Shown piece after piece: positions 33,862-41,832 of a stretch of DNA of 64,000 bases. The first letter of the stretch is position 1, and every line of letters starts with the position of its first letter. The stretch comes from Clostridium sp. LS (GTDB lineage: Bacteria; Bacillota; Clostridia; Clostridiales; Clostridiaceae), in assembly GCF_002760435.1 (NCBI RefSeq), contig NZ_AUUU01000013.1, forward strand, positions 1 to 64,000, given 5' to 3'. The notes beneath the pieces are model-generated. The model was given only the letters and a program-made list of their open reading frames with translations. It was not told the DNA's origin and did not search any database. The position numbers and the translations under genes were made by a program.

Positions 33862-35217
33862 ATGTTCAATGTATTTAGAAAATTACATAGAAACAAAATG
33901 GAGAATTTAGAAGAGTTTACTGGTGAAAGAATGTCATTAGCACATGGGCAATATATTAAAGCCCTTGTAAAAAGAGCCGGAGAGATAGATAAAGATAGAA
34001 AGATATTTGGCGTAAGCAAACACCAATATGAGTTAAATCCTGTATTATCAATAGATAAGATACATAAATTCGAAAGTGAGTACAATATAAAATTACCAGA
34101 AGAATATGTATTTTTTCTAACAATAGTTGGTAATGGGGGTGCTGGTCCTTATTATGGGCTGTATATGCTTGAAAACACTGTTAAATATAATGAATATAAG
34201 GATTTTATAAGCACCTCAGCGTTTATAAATAATGAACTTACAAAAGAAACATGGAAGAGTACCATGGATAAACTGGAAGAAGCTAATGATGCAGAGTACG
34301 ATGAAATCATGAGACAGGTATATGGAGGACTAATGATAATTGGTACTCAAGGGTGTACCTATGATAATTTATTAATGGTCAATGGTTCTGAAAAAGGTAA
34401 AATTGTTTATATTGACTGGAATTTAGAGCCGGAAAATGGTCCATATCTTACACAGATGACATTTTTAGAATGGTATGAGAACTATTTTAAAGAAATTATT
34501 TATGGAAATAGTGTAAAATCATATGGTTATATTAAACTTGGAAAAGAAGAAGAGTTAATAAATGAATATGAGAATGCACAGATGGAAAATAAGAGGGATA
34601 TATTGATAAGTTTTTTTAGATTTTCTAAGCTAAAGAGTGATACAGTAGAATTTCTGAAATACAGAGATGAGAAATTTTTGGATCATTTAAGGGTTGAATT
34701 ATTATTTAAACATAATAAGAAGGCAGGAATGGAAATGTTTGATTCTCTAGTTAAAGGAGAGAATTTAGAAGGTGCAGTTTTATGTGCAAGGAGAATGCCT
34801 GATGAGCTAAAAGATAACTATTATATGGAAATGGTCAAGCTGTTATATAATAAAGAACTCAAGGAAAAGGAACGGATAATTTTCTTTTTGACAGACTGTA
34901 AATCTATTTCCGGAAAAGATTTAATTTCTTTTGCAACAGATGAAACCATTGAGGAAGAAGAGCGAAGAACAGCTATTTGGGCAATCAGCAAAGCTAATGA
35001 CAAAATGGATTATATAGAGCAATTTATTTCATGGATGCACTGTGATTCATACTGGATAGCACACGCTGCACTGCAAGGGATGGCTAAAGAGAAAAATGAG
35101 AAATTGCTGGAAGCATATAAATGGATGTGGGAAAAGTATAAAAATGATTCGACAATGCGTTCAAATTTAGAGATTGCATTTAAAAATAATTGGATTGATA
35201 TTAAGAAAAAAATATGA
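33862..35217 (+). CDS. SMI1/KNR4 (SUKH-1) family protein with long C-terminal extension
   Basis: This 451-residue protein has a SUKH/SMI1-KNR4 domain at about residues 70-215, seen in IKLPEEYVFFLTIVGNGG near 75, the GAGPYYGLY segment, GTQGCTYDNLLMVNG near 168, and the later YLTQMTFLEWYENYF. SUKH proteins are a main immunity superfamily of bacterial polymorphic toxin systems. The remaining half (about 220-451) is helical and HEAT-like (repeated short helices such as EERRTAIWAISKAND). GGGAGG precedes the ATG. It anchors the interpretation of this stretch as an immunity-gene array. Confidence 0.85.
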   Translation: MFNVFRKLHRNKMENLEEFTGERMSLAHGQYIKALVKRAGEIDKDRKIFGVSKHQYELNPVLSIDKIHKFESEYNIKLPEEYVFFLTIVGNGGAGPYYGLYMLENTVKYNEYKDFISTSAFINNELTKETWKSTMDKLEEANDAEYDEIMRQVYGGLMIIGTQGCTYDNLLMVNGSEKGKIVYIDWNLEPENGPYLTQMTFLEWYENYFKEIIYGNSVKSYGYIKLGKEEELINEYENAQMENKRDILISFFRFSKLKSDTVEFLKYRDEKFLDHLRVELLFKHNKKAGMEMFDSLVKGENLEGAVLCARRMPDELKDNYYMEMVKLLYNKELKEKERIIFFLTDCKSISGKDLISFATDETIEEEERRTAIWAISKANDKMDYIEQFISWMHCDSYWIAHAALQGMAKEKNEKLLEAYKWMWEKYKNDSTMRSNLEIAFKNNWIDIKKKI

Positions 35218-35307
35218 GCATAATGACTGGGAGAAATGTTCGGTACATATAATGTGGTTATATCAGTTTATTGAAAAGATATAAATAATAATTTGTGGGG
35301 GTAAAAT

Positions 35308-35979
35308 ATGTTTAAGTTAGGGAAATTAACGTTTTATGTGGAGAATGCGACATTTGGTGGGAGTTTTATGGATTCAGCCATGAGTAGAAGAATGCAAAGT
35401 ACTGGAAAGGAAGAATTCCATTGGTTTATAGAAATAGATATGAAAGCAGGAGATTTTGTAACAGAATTGGATGAGGAAGAATTGATAGACTTAGAAGACG
35501 ATGAAGAAATTTTTTATGAATCGGTTTCACCTCGTTTATATCATAACAACGGTTTTATCCTAAATATAAAATCATGGAAAGATATAGAAGGACTTTCTCT
35601 AACATGGGATTCTCAATATAATGCAAACGGTGAAGAGGCAGGAACATTGTATGTTTTTGAACATGAGGATGTAACTAGTGGAACAATAAAATTTTTAAAA
35701 AGAAATGCAAATAAATTCCTAGTTCAATGGACAGGAAATGCAAATGTGTATTGGAATGATGAATACGGGGAAGATGTTCCATTTTCTTTTGAAGGAGAAG
35801 TAGAATTTAGTGGAGTTAGTGCTTATTGTGATGATATATCAACTTTAGATGAATTAAAAATAGTAATGAGAAACTTTGTGAACTTAGATGAATATAAATG
35901 TATTTTCAATGATACACATAATATTAATACAGGTATTTCTTACACATGGAGATTTCTCCCTAAAAGTATAGATGAATGA
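35308..35979 (+). CDS. Hypothetical acidic protein, immunity-like context
   Basis: This 223-residue soluble acidic protein (start MFKLGKLTFYVENATFGGSF) is beta-rich by inspection and has no recognised motif. A strong GGGGGT site precedes the ATG. It lies between a SUKH gene and another small unknown and is not broken. No family is assigned; immunity function is suggested only by location. Confidence 0.6.
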   Translation: MFKLGKLTFYVENATFGGSFMDSAMSRRMQSTGKEEFHWFIEIDMKAGDFVTELDEEELIDLEDDEEIFYESVSPRLYHNNGFILNIKSWKDIEGLSLTWDSQYNANGEEAGTLYVFEHEDVTSGTIKFLKRNANKFLVQWTGNANVYWNDEYGEDVPFSFEGEVEFSGVSAYCDDISTLDELKIVMRNFVNLDEYKCIFNDTHNINTGISYTWRFLPKSIDE

Positions 35980-36043
35980 TACATAGTTGAGTAATATAAA
36001 TCCCGATTTGTAAAAAAATTTAAATTTGACGGTGGTAGTTTTA

Positions 36044-36514
36044 ATGGATGAAATTTTGAAAAAGCGTCTTGAATATTTAAAAGAAAAACAGAAGCAGGAG
36101 CAAAATAAAAGATTAATGATGGAAGAAAAGACAAGATTAATTTCTAACATTGATGATTTTGAGCAAAATTATAGATTTGCAAACGGCAAAGAAACATATG
36201 AAATTAATTTATTTATTAGCGCACTACCAGCTATTTCACCTACTAGATTGGACTTTGAAAAATTGGTTGTTAAGGAACAAGTTGAAAATATATATTTATT
36301 ACGCCAATATGCAGGACAAAATGTATGGATTTGCTGTATTTGTGGATCAAAGGAACTTATAAATATATATACTTATGGAAAGTTAGATGATTTTATAAAC
36401 GAATTCTCAGATTGGATTAACGTTAGTGCGTATTTACTAATTATTTTTAGTAATATGCGAGAATTTATTTTTATTGATGATGATGAAAATATTATTAAAT
36501 CATCAATATTATAA
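36044..36514 (+). CDS. Hypothetical protein with N-terminal coiled coil
   Basis: This 156-residue protein begins MDEILKKRLEYLKEKQKQEQ, a charged coiled-coil-like helix (about 1-40), followed by a mixed domain containing WICCICGSKELINIY. The ATG at 36044 is chosen over a TTG at 36026 because GGTGG lies between them. The N-terminal helix resembles that of the next, broken gene (MNRKELIEQKKKQLYFKKL), suggesting a shared architecture. Family unknown. Confidence 0.55.
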   Translation: MDEILKKRLEYLKEKQKQEQNKRLMMEEKTRLISNIDDFEQNYRFANGKETYEINLFISALPAISPTRLDFEKLVVKEQVENIYLLRQYAGQNVWICCICGSKELINIYTYGKLDDFINEFSDWINVSAYLLIIFSNMREFIFIDDDENIIKSSIL

Positions 36515-36591
36515 AATGAGTAGAATTTTGTATTGTTAAATTTCAATTTGGAGATTGCCATAATAAATAGTAAATTGTAGGGAAGGTAAAT

Positions 36592-37092
36592 ATGAATAGA
36601 AAAGAATTGATTGAACAGAAAAAGAAACAATTGTATTTTAAAAAGTTAATGGAATCCATGAATGCTATAACTACTATAAAAATTTATGAATCTGGAGTTG
36701 AGAGAGATTTTTATAAAAGCATTATTTCTTCCTACCGTGAATTGTGGAGAAAAAGTAAGTGGGAGGCATGCAGTAAATTAACATGAAAGGCCAATGATAA
36801 TCAATGTTGTAAATGGATTATAGATGAAGCAGAATTAACAAGGGAAAAAGAATATATCTTTAGTAATGATGGATATTATGAAGGTTATGCTAAGATCATT
36901 CTTAATGATTTATGTGAATCAGTACTTCAATTATGGAATCATAGCTGGAAAATTAATGATTTAAAGGGTTCTCTCCAATGTGGCTTCTGTAAAGGATTTT
37001 GTTTAATTGACTTAGTAGATAAAAAAGTAATTGATGTTACTTTAGTGAGTGATGACGAATATAATTACCAGCTTTGGCAGTGGCATTATTGA
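36592..37092 (+). pseudogene. Hypothetical gene interrupted by an in-frame TGA
   Basis: From a well-placed ATG (GGAAGG upstream) the frame reads 64 codons, meets TGA at 36784-36786, and then continues open in the same frame for 101 codons to 37092 (ANDNQCCKWIIDEAELTREK, later WQWHY). The downstream part has coding character and Cys-x-x-Cys-like CGFCKGFC. A single nonsense change would explain it. Without it the product would be about 166 residues. Family unknown. Confidence 0.65.
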
Positions 37093-37146
37093 TAATTATT
37101 CCTTTGAAATTAAATAAAGTAATATTTATATAGTGTAGTGTGATAA

Positions 37147-37293
37147 GTAAGGTTTGAATATAAAGATATTACTGATGAAAAGCACACATTAGTTAAGTTA
37201 TTTTATGAATTACGAAAAGAATGTTTTAAATCACATTTAAGCAGTAATTTAATGCACAATAGTCTTTTGTTACATGAAAAAGAGGTATATTAA
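37147..37293 (+). pseudogene. 3' gene fragment
   Basis: An open frame without a start reads FEYKDITDEKHTLVKLFYEL and then RKECFKSHLSSNLMHNSLL to a stop at 37293, just before the next start. It looks like the end of a lost array gene. Family unknown. Confidence 0.4.
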
Positions 37294-37294
37294 A

Positions 37295-37759
37295 ATGAGC
37301 GTAGATAGAAATATAAGTATAAGGTTATTAACAAATTTAGATAACTTTTCAGATATTATTATGATTCTTATTAAAGAAGGGTTTAGTTTTAGCGAGAATG
37401 GAAAGATAGTATCCTTATCTGAAGATGATACAGATGATTTTAATTATATGGAATTCGATTCCTTTAGCGATGTGACAGAAATTTTTTATAATAGAGAGAA
37501 AAAAGGATATATCAACTATATTGTTATTTGGGACAATAATCTTAATGAGAGTTTCCTTGTCAGTTGTACAACGTTAGAAAAAATATATGGTAGGTATAAA
37601 AATCATTATGAGGTTAATTTTAATATTGGACATGGGATAAGAATAAAAGGTGCTGATAGATTTACTGATTTTGGAATTTATCTAAATAAGTTAATACCGA
37701 TATTCGTTAAAAACACCATATGTATTTGTGAGATTAATTGCAGTGACTGTGATTGTTGA
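37295..37759 (+). CDS. Hypothetical protein, immunity-like context
   Basis: This 154-residue protein starts at the ATG after AGAGG; a longer frame from 37274 is possible. It is acidic with alternating beta/alpha character (ISIRLLTNLDNFSDIIMILI at its start) and ends with a cysteine-rich tail ICEINCSDCDC that could bind metal. Family not recognised. Confidence 0.55.
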   Translation: MSVDRNISIRLLTNLDNFSDIIMILIKEGFSFSENGKIVSLSEDDTDDFNYMEFDSFSDVTEIFYNREKKGYINYIVIWDNNLNESFLVSCTTLEKIYGRYKNHYEVNFNIGHGIRIKGADRFTDFGIYLNKLIPIFVKNTICICEINCSDCDC

Positions 37760-37824
37760 TATTTTTTAATAAGAAAAACTATCCAAATTAAAATTGAAGA
37801 TTATTTATATTTTTGGAGGTAAAT

Positions 37825-38355
37825 ATGGAAAAAGTATTTTTTTAATACAATCCAAATGTATGGGATATGAATGTATTTTCTAAAAGTGTTAATGGACAAA
37901 CATTAACTTGCCAATGTTGCAAGAAAAAAAACGGGTGTTATTTAGAAATGATGTATTGCGAAGAAGATATTGTATGTATTTGTCCAGAATGTGTTTCCTC
38001 TGGTAAGGCAGCAGAAAAATTTAATGGTACATTTATTCAAGATGCAGAATTCGATAAGGTAGATAGTTTAGAGAAAATAGATGAATTAATGAAGCGAACA
38101 CCAGGTTACATTAGTTGGCAAGGAGAGCATTGGCTGGCATGTTGTAATGATTTTTGTCAATACATTGGAGAAGTTGGCGTTGATGATTTGAAAAAGATGG
38201 GGATTGCGGAACAAGTGATTTCTGATTATGAGAGGGATAATCCAGATAGTTACTATGAAGATTGTATGGAATACCTAGGTAATGGAATAATGCAAGGTTA
38301 TCTATTTAAGTGCTTAGAATGTGGCAAGTATCGTCTATGGGTAGACTCTGATTAG
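37825..38355 (+). pseudogene. CbrC-family protein with in-frame TAA near the start
   Basis: The body (from 37867, 162 residues) has the CbrC/UPF0167 layout: CQCC near the start, CICPECVSSGKAAEKF, RTPGYISWQGEHWLACCNDF, and a late LFKCLECGKYRLW with Cys pairs. E. coli CbrC is linked to colicin E2 tolerance. The best start is the ATG at 37825 with GGAGG, but after MEKVFF the same frame has TAA at 37843-37845, then continues YNPNVWDMNVF into the body. Translation from 37867 lacks a ribosome binding site. So the gene is probably disabled or poorly expressed. Family assignment is good. Confidence 0.75.
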
Positions 38356-38425
38356 GAAATGTTCTATTTAGTGATTATAGTGAAGTATTCTGGCATACTG
38401 ATTTAGATAAAGGAACGTGAAAATA

Positions 38426-38758
38426 ATGAGCAGAGGATTAGAAGTGGTATATAAATTATTAAAAATCGAAAATAGTAAGGCTATTTATGCTTATTCAGGT
38501 GATAATTTTAGTTATCCATTTGATAAAGAATTAGCACGTTCATATGATGGGCGGATAGAAGTATCACTATCAGCATTTGAAAATATACACGATTATGATC
38601 TATTTGAAAAAGGCAAAGTAAAAATTATAGAAGAATGTTTTTATGCTGAAAAAAATACATTTGGAATTGATATTTTAGCAATTAGGACTATTAGCCATAT
38701 ATTAAGAAAGTATAGAGAAACTTCTGAAATACCTAAAGAAGGACATTGGATTATATGA
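38426..38758 (+). CDS. Hypothetical protein, 110 residues
   Basis: This small soluble protein starts at the ATG ten bases after AAAGGAA; a GTG at 38417 is an alternative. It contains YSGDNFSYPFDKELARSYDG near residue 25 and a C-terminal helix ISHILRKYRETSEIP. Its stop overlaps the start of a 20-codon frame (ATGA). Family not recognised. Confidence 0.55.
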   Translation: MSRGLEVVYKLLKIENSKAIYAYSGDNFSYPFDKELARSYDGRIEVSLSAFENIHDYDLFEKGKVKIIEECFYAEKNTFGIDILAIRTISHILRKYRETSEIPKEGHWII

Positions 38759-38817
38759 CTATATTTGAAATGGCAATAACTGTTTTAGCGTTGCTTTATC
38801 ACGATAAAAAGAAATGA
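38755..38817 (+). CDS. Possible 20-residue peptide overlapping the upstream stop
   Basis: An ATGA overlap links it to the preceding gene. The peptide MTIFEMAITVLALLYHDKKK has a short hydrophobic core and basic tail. It may be a translationally coupled small protein or a truncated gene head. Confidence 0.25.
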   Translation: MTIFEMAITVLALLYHDKKK

Positions 38818-38900
38818 AACTATTTACAATTTTATCTTTTATTAAGTATAAGGTTATTAATAGTTTGTGAGGTGATAAAATACTTAAGGAGTAATGTACT

Positions 38901-39440
38901 ATGAAAATTAGAAAATATTTTATAAATAATTACATAATTGCTATACTGAGTTTAGTTATTATGTATGGATTTTTGGGCTATATGTTCCTTATTACTAAGC
39001 AATATTTAGGCTTATTTGTATTATTCATAATAGCAGTAATAGTATTAAATAGAAGAATAGTCCTTTATGAAGATAAAATAAAAATAATTCAAGGTTATAA
39101 AAAAATAGAAATAGAATTTGATTTCATAAAGAGTTTAAGAATTGGTGATTATAAACCGAAATTTTCAAAAGTTAGTATATCTGCTATATATGTCAAAATG
39201 AAAGACAATAAGATAAAGATATTTTATTATGCATCTTATTCAAGAGAATCTATGAATGAAATAATTGGATATGCTTTGAAAAAGAATAATATGATTAAAT
39301 TTGATTCCAACATTAATGAATTAATTAGAAATAAAGAAAGTGAATATGATATTAAAAACCAAAAAAAAGAAAAACAGACATTTATTCTAATGATAGTTGC
39401 TATAATGATAGCCATAATATATTTTAAATTAGGTAAGTGA
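38901..39440 (+). CDS. Membrane protein with PH-like domain, family-related
   Basis: This 179-residue protein has two N-terminal spans (near residues 10-30 and 34-50), a PH-like soluble middle (YEDKIKIIQGYKKIEIEFDF, near 55) and a final hydrophobic segment near 160-176. AAGGAG precedes the ATG. Its arrangement recalls the PH-like membrane proteins at 27-29.5 kb, so this family brackets the array. A terminator follows at 39584. Confidence 0.6.
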   Translation: MKIRKYFINNYIIAILSLVIMYGFLGYMFLITKQYLGLFVLFIIAVIVLNRRIVLYEDKIKIIQGYKKIEIEFDFIKSLRIGDYKPKFSKVSISAIYVKMKDNKIKIFYYASYSRESMNEIIGYALKKNNMIKFDSNINELIRNKESEYDIKNQKKEKQTFILMIVAIMIAIIYFKLGK

Positions 39441-39583
39441 CAAGTTTTTATCTAAAATCAAAGAGTGTTTAATATGTAATTTTCATATTGTCAAGTAGAG
39501 AAAATTTATTGGTAATATGTATTATTTTATAGCAAAATGATAAATATTTATATAAACTTAATAAACATAGGAGCCACGTATTC

Positions 39584-39614
39584 ATGCAGTTATTAAATAG
39601 CTGCATATTTTTTT
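39584..39614 (+). terminator. Terminator at the end of the array
   Basis: ATGCAG...CTGCAT stem with a run of Ts, about 145 bases after the membrane protein stop. Confidence 0.75.
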
Positions 39615-39623
39615 CCCTAAAAT

Positions 39624-39663
39624 AAAAAGGCAGTAACCAAAGTTACCAGCAGTCCATTTTGCA
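39624..39663 (+). repeat. Short hairpin repeat, copy 2
   Basis: GGCAGTAACCAAAGTTACCA followed by an ATTTTGCAA tail resembles 2253-2290. The hairpin GTAAC-CAAA-GTTAC differs in sequence but not in pairing from copy 1. Confidence 0.4.
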
Positions 39664-39733
39664 ATTTAATTTTAACTTATTCATTATTTGATTATGACAA
39701 GGATGTTGCCAGAAATAATTGTGTAATAGAAAA

Positions 39734-39943
39734 ATGCCAATCTGGTGCAACTCAACTATACTTAAACTTAAAGCCAACCCAGCAGATATTACGCTTCGTA
39801 CTAATATTGAGCTCCAAGTTATTAATTAATTAGGTAATGAATATTTCTGGAATGAAAATGATAATAGGTTAAACCCAAAAATTGAATATAAATTAATTGA
39901 ATTAATACATGAGGTTTATGATCCAATAGAAATACAAATATGA
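39734..39943 (+). pseudogene. Small gene interrupted by an in-frame TAA
   Basis: The frame reads MPIWCNSTILKLKANPADIT, then TAA at 39827-39829, and continues in the same frame as LGNEYFWNENDNRLNPKIEY to a stop at 39943. No ribosome binding site is seen before the ATG, so the true 5' end may also be lost. It is another decayed member of the array; family unknown. Confidence 0.5.
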
Positions 39944-40050
39944 AGGCATGATTTTATGACTGAAATTATGCCTGTCGATAGAATAAAAGAAAAATAGAAT
40001 TATAAAATTTAATGTTTTTATGTAGAATTAAGCTTCATATAATTGGAGTT

Positions 40051-40083
40051 AAAACATCTATAGAAATATGGGTGTTTTTTTCG
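40051..40083 (+). terminator. Terminator-like hairpin
   Basis: AAACATCT pairs with GGGTGTTT (G-T pairs), followed by a T-run. Confidence 0.5.
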
Positions 40084-40175
40084 TTTTAGCAGAAAAAAAT
40101 TGTGCAACAGGACTTAAAGTACAAATTAAAAATGTGAATTTATTAATAAAAAACTATGTGTAAAAATGGTGTAAA

Positions 40176-40220
40176 ATAATAAAAAACACCAACAATTTAG
40201 CTCTCTAAATGCTGATGTTT
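40176..40220 (-). terminator. Terminator of tRNA-Glu
   Basis: On the minus strand AACATCAGCATTTAG pairs with CTAAATTGTTGGTGTT, followed by a T-run, eight bases after the tRNA 3' end. Confidence 0.8.
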
Positions 40221-40227
40221 ACTATAA

Positions 40228-40302
40228 TGGTGACCCCTAGGGGAATCGAACCCCTGATTCCACCGTGAGAGGGTGGCGTCTTGACCGCTTGACCAAGGGG
40301 CC
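40228..40302 (-). tRNA. tRNA-Glu (anticodon CTC)
   Basis: A complete cloverleaf is readable on the minus strand. The acceptor arm is GGCCCCT with AGGGGTC (one G-T), the anticodon stem CCACC/GGTGG encloses loop CTCTCAC with anticodon CTC, the T arm has GGTTCGATTCC, and CCA is encoded. It is a single tRNA, not in an array. CTC reads the GAG codon, the minor Glu codon in AT-rich genomes. It is followed by its own terminator, beside the accessory region. Confidence 0.96.
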
Positions 40303-40465
40303 TTGCAACAAATATGATTTTACTCTTATTTTTTTATTATGTCAATAACTATTTGGATTTATACGTAATTAAGGAAAAAGTTAGATTACCGGTGTTGAAT
40401 TATGTAAAATTTTTTTAGTGATTTATTGTACAAATCATAATTTTCTAAATATTTAAAAAACACTC

Positions 40466-40665
40466 TTGTATTTCGGCGAAAATCTGGTAAACTATAAGAT
40501 AGTTAGTAATTTAAACAGAGGTGTATATTATTTAACGGTATACTCATCGCTCCTCTAGTGTGACTAAGTCATGCAAAATTACGACTCCTTTTTAATATTT
40601 TGTGGGATATCCATTGAGATTTTAACTGTTAATAACAGTTAAATTTTGATGGGTATTATTTTTTA
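40466..40665 (+). ncRNA. Candidate non-coding transcript
   Basis: TTGTAT (40466-40471) and TAAACT (40488-40493) form a plausible promoter, no coding frame follows, and a strong terminator ends at about 40665. The intervening 150 bases can fold: AGAGG-TGTATA...TATAC-...CCTCT at about 40516-40556. I could not match it to a known RNA family. It could be a small RNA or a leader without a gene. Confidence 0.4.
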
Positions 40666-40666
40666 T
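40607..40666 (+). terminator. Strong terminator with no coding gene upstream
   Basis: ATATCCAT...TTAACTGT (40607-40629) pairs with ACAGTTAA...ATGGGTAT (40634-40655), followed by a T-run. No protein gene reads into it, which supports the candidate RNA. Confidence 0.8.
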
Positions 40667-40672
40667 AAATAA

Positions 40673-40712
40673 AAAAGAGATATATCAAAATAAAATCTGA
40701 TATATCCCTTTT
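40673..40712 (-). terminator. Terminator of the small membrane protein gene
   Basis: On the minus strand AAAAGGGATATATCA pairs with TGATATATCTCTTTT and a T-run follows. It lies 50 bases after the stop codon. Confidence 0.85.
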
Positions 40713-40763
40713 AAAAGTAATGATAATTAAAAATTTATTATACCGGTATTTAAAATAAAAATT

Positions 40764-41117
40764 TTAACGGAATGATGAGAATATAGCTGCAAGCATTGTT
40801 CCTAAGAAAAGTACATCTAAAACAACTAATATTACTGTAACTATAAATGCAACAAATCCAGCTCTGCTCCAAGTACTTTGAACTAATAAAAATTCTTGTG
40901 CACTTGAATAATTTCCGTTTTTCCACGCCCATTCATTACCTTTTGCACCACAAACAAATACCCATATTATGTTAAAAAGTGGTATAAGGCATAGAAGTGG
41001 TAGGTAGCTTTTATTTCCTATTCCCCAAAAAATGTTGAACATGAATGCTCCCCAGTTCCATTTTCTTATTTCTTGTGGTACTACTTGTGGAGAAACATTA
41101 GTTACTGTATTTTCCAT
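40764..41117 (-). CDS. Small membrane protein of unknown function
   Basis: This 117-residue protein has an N-terminal segment IRKWNWGAFMFNIFWGIGNK, a span near residues 38-55, the patch GAKGNEWAWKNGNYSSAQEF near 58, and a C-terminal span near 88-112. The pattern recurs in small clostridial membrane proteins related to DUF2628-like families, but no function is known. GGAGGTAAATA precedes the ATG. It has its own terminator. Confidence 0.75.
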   Translation of the reverse strand: MENTVTNVSPQVVPQEIRKWNWGAFMFNIFWGIGNKSYLPLLCLIPLFNIIWVFVCGAKGNEWAWKNGNYSSAQEFLLVQSTWSRAGFVAFIVTVILVVLDVLFLGTMLAAIFSSFR

Positions 41118-41249
41118 ATTATTTACCTCCTTAAAATAGAAATCATTAATATTTTAACCTATTGTGGAAAAAATAGCAATAAATTTTAAAATGGAAAAAT
41201 CTAATATGGAAATATACATGTAAATATTATTTTATTAGCTATATTTATG

Positions 41250-41582
41250 TTATACCTCTGAAATCCAATCTAGTACAGCAGGATTTGCACATGCTGAAGT
41301 TTTTGCATCAACTTTTGTTACAAAAATAATATCGCCTCCATTAGCAACAGAGTTTACTTCATCAAAAATTTCTTCTGCAGATAAGGAATCCGTTTTTACA
41401 AAAAATCCTTCGGGCATAAATTGAGCCCAAGCACCTAAAGATTTAATTTTACTAATTAGATTATTTTCTCCATTTACATGTTCGTGTGCGTGATTCACAC
41501 CGCATGAACAATTTTCTTTATCATCCTCATGATGATGACCGTGGGTATCGCTTAAAAAATAAGTAATCATATAGACTGTCAT
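41250..41582 (-). CDS. Small His-rich protein, possible metal binding
   Basis: This 110-residue soluble protein has an N-terminal His/Cys-rich stretch (DTHGHHHEDDKENCSCGVNH, about residues 12-31, then AHEHVNG), likely to bind Zn, Ni or Co. The C-terminal part (LISKIKSLGAWAQFMPEGFF and on) looks like a small alpha/beta domain. AAAGGAAC precedes the ATG at some distance; the ATG at codon 5 is an alternative. No family is recognised. It is near the cobalamin operon, but a link is speculative. Confidence 0.65.
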   Translation of the reverse strand: MTVYMITYFLSDTHGHHHEDDKENCSCGVNHAHEHVNGENNLISKIKSLGAWAQFMPEGFFVKTDSLSAEEIFDEVNSVANGGDIIFVTKVDAKTSACANPAVLDWISEV

Positions 41583-41832
41583 ATAATATCGTTCCTTTCA
41601 ATTTTAATATATCTTAAGTTTATATTTTTATATTTAAATTATACATTAATATTGTTTATTGTAAATTATGTTTATGTTAATAAAATTTAGCAAGGGAATT
41701 CAAATAATAAGTAGAATAGTATAAATATAGACTAAAAATATAAACTAAGAATAATTAGAAAACTAAAAATGTTATTTAGTTTTGAATAAGATTCTAACTT
41801 TAGTATCTAAAAAATGGGAGGCGATTTTTATT

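Noticed and set aside
33858..34085. Minus-strand 75-codon frame
   Set aside because: Antisense to the SUKH gene; no ribosome binding site.
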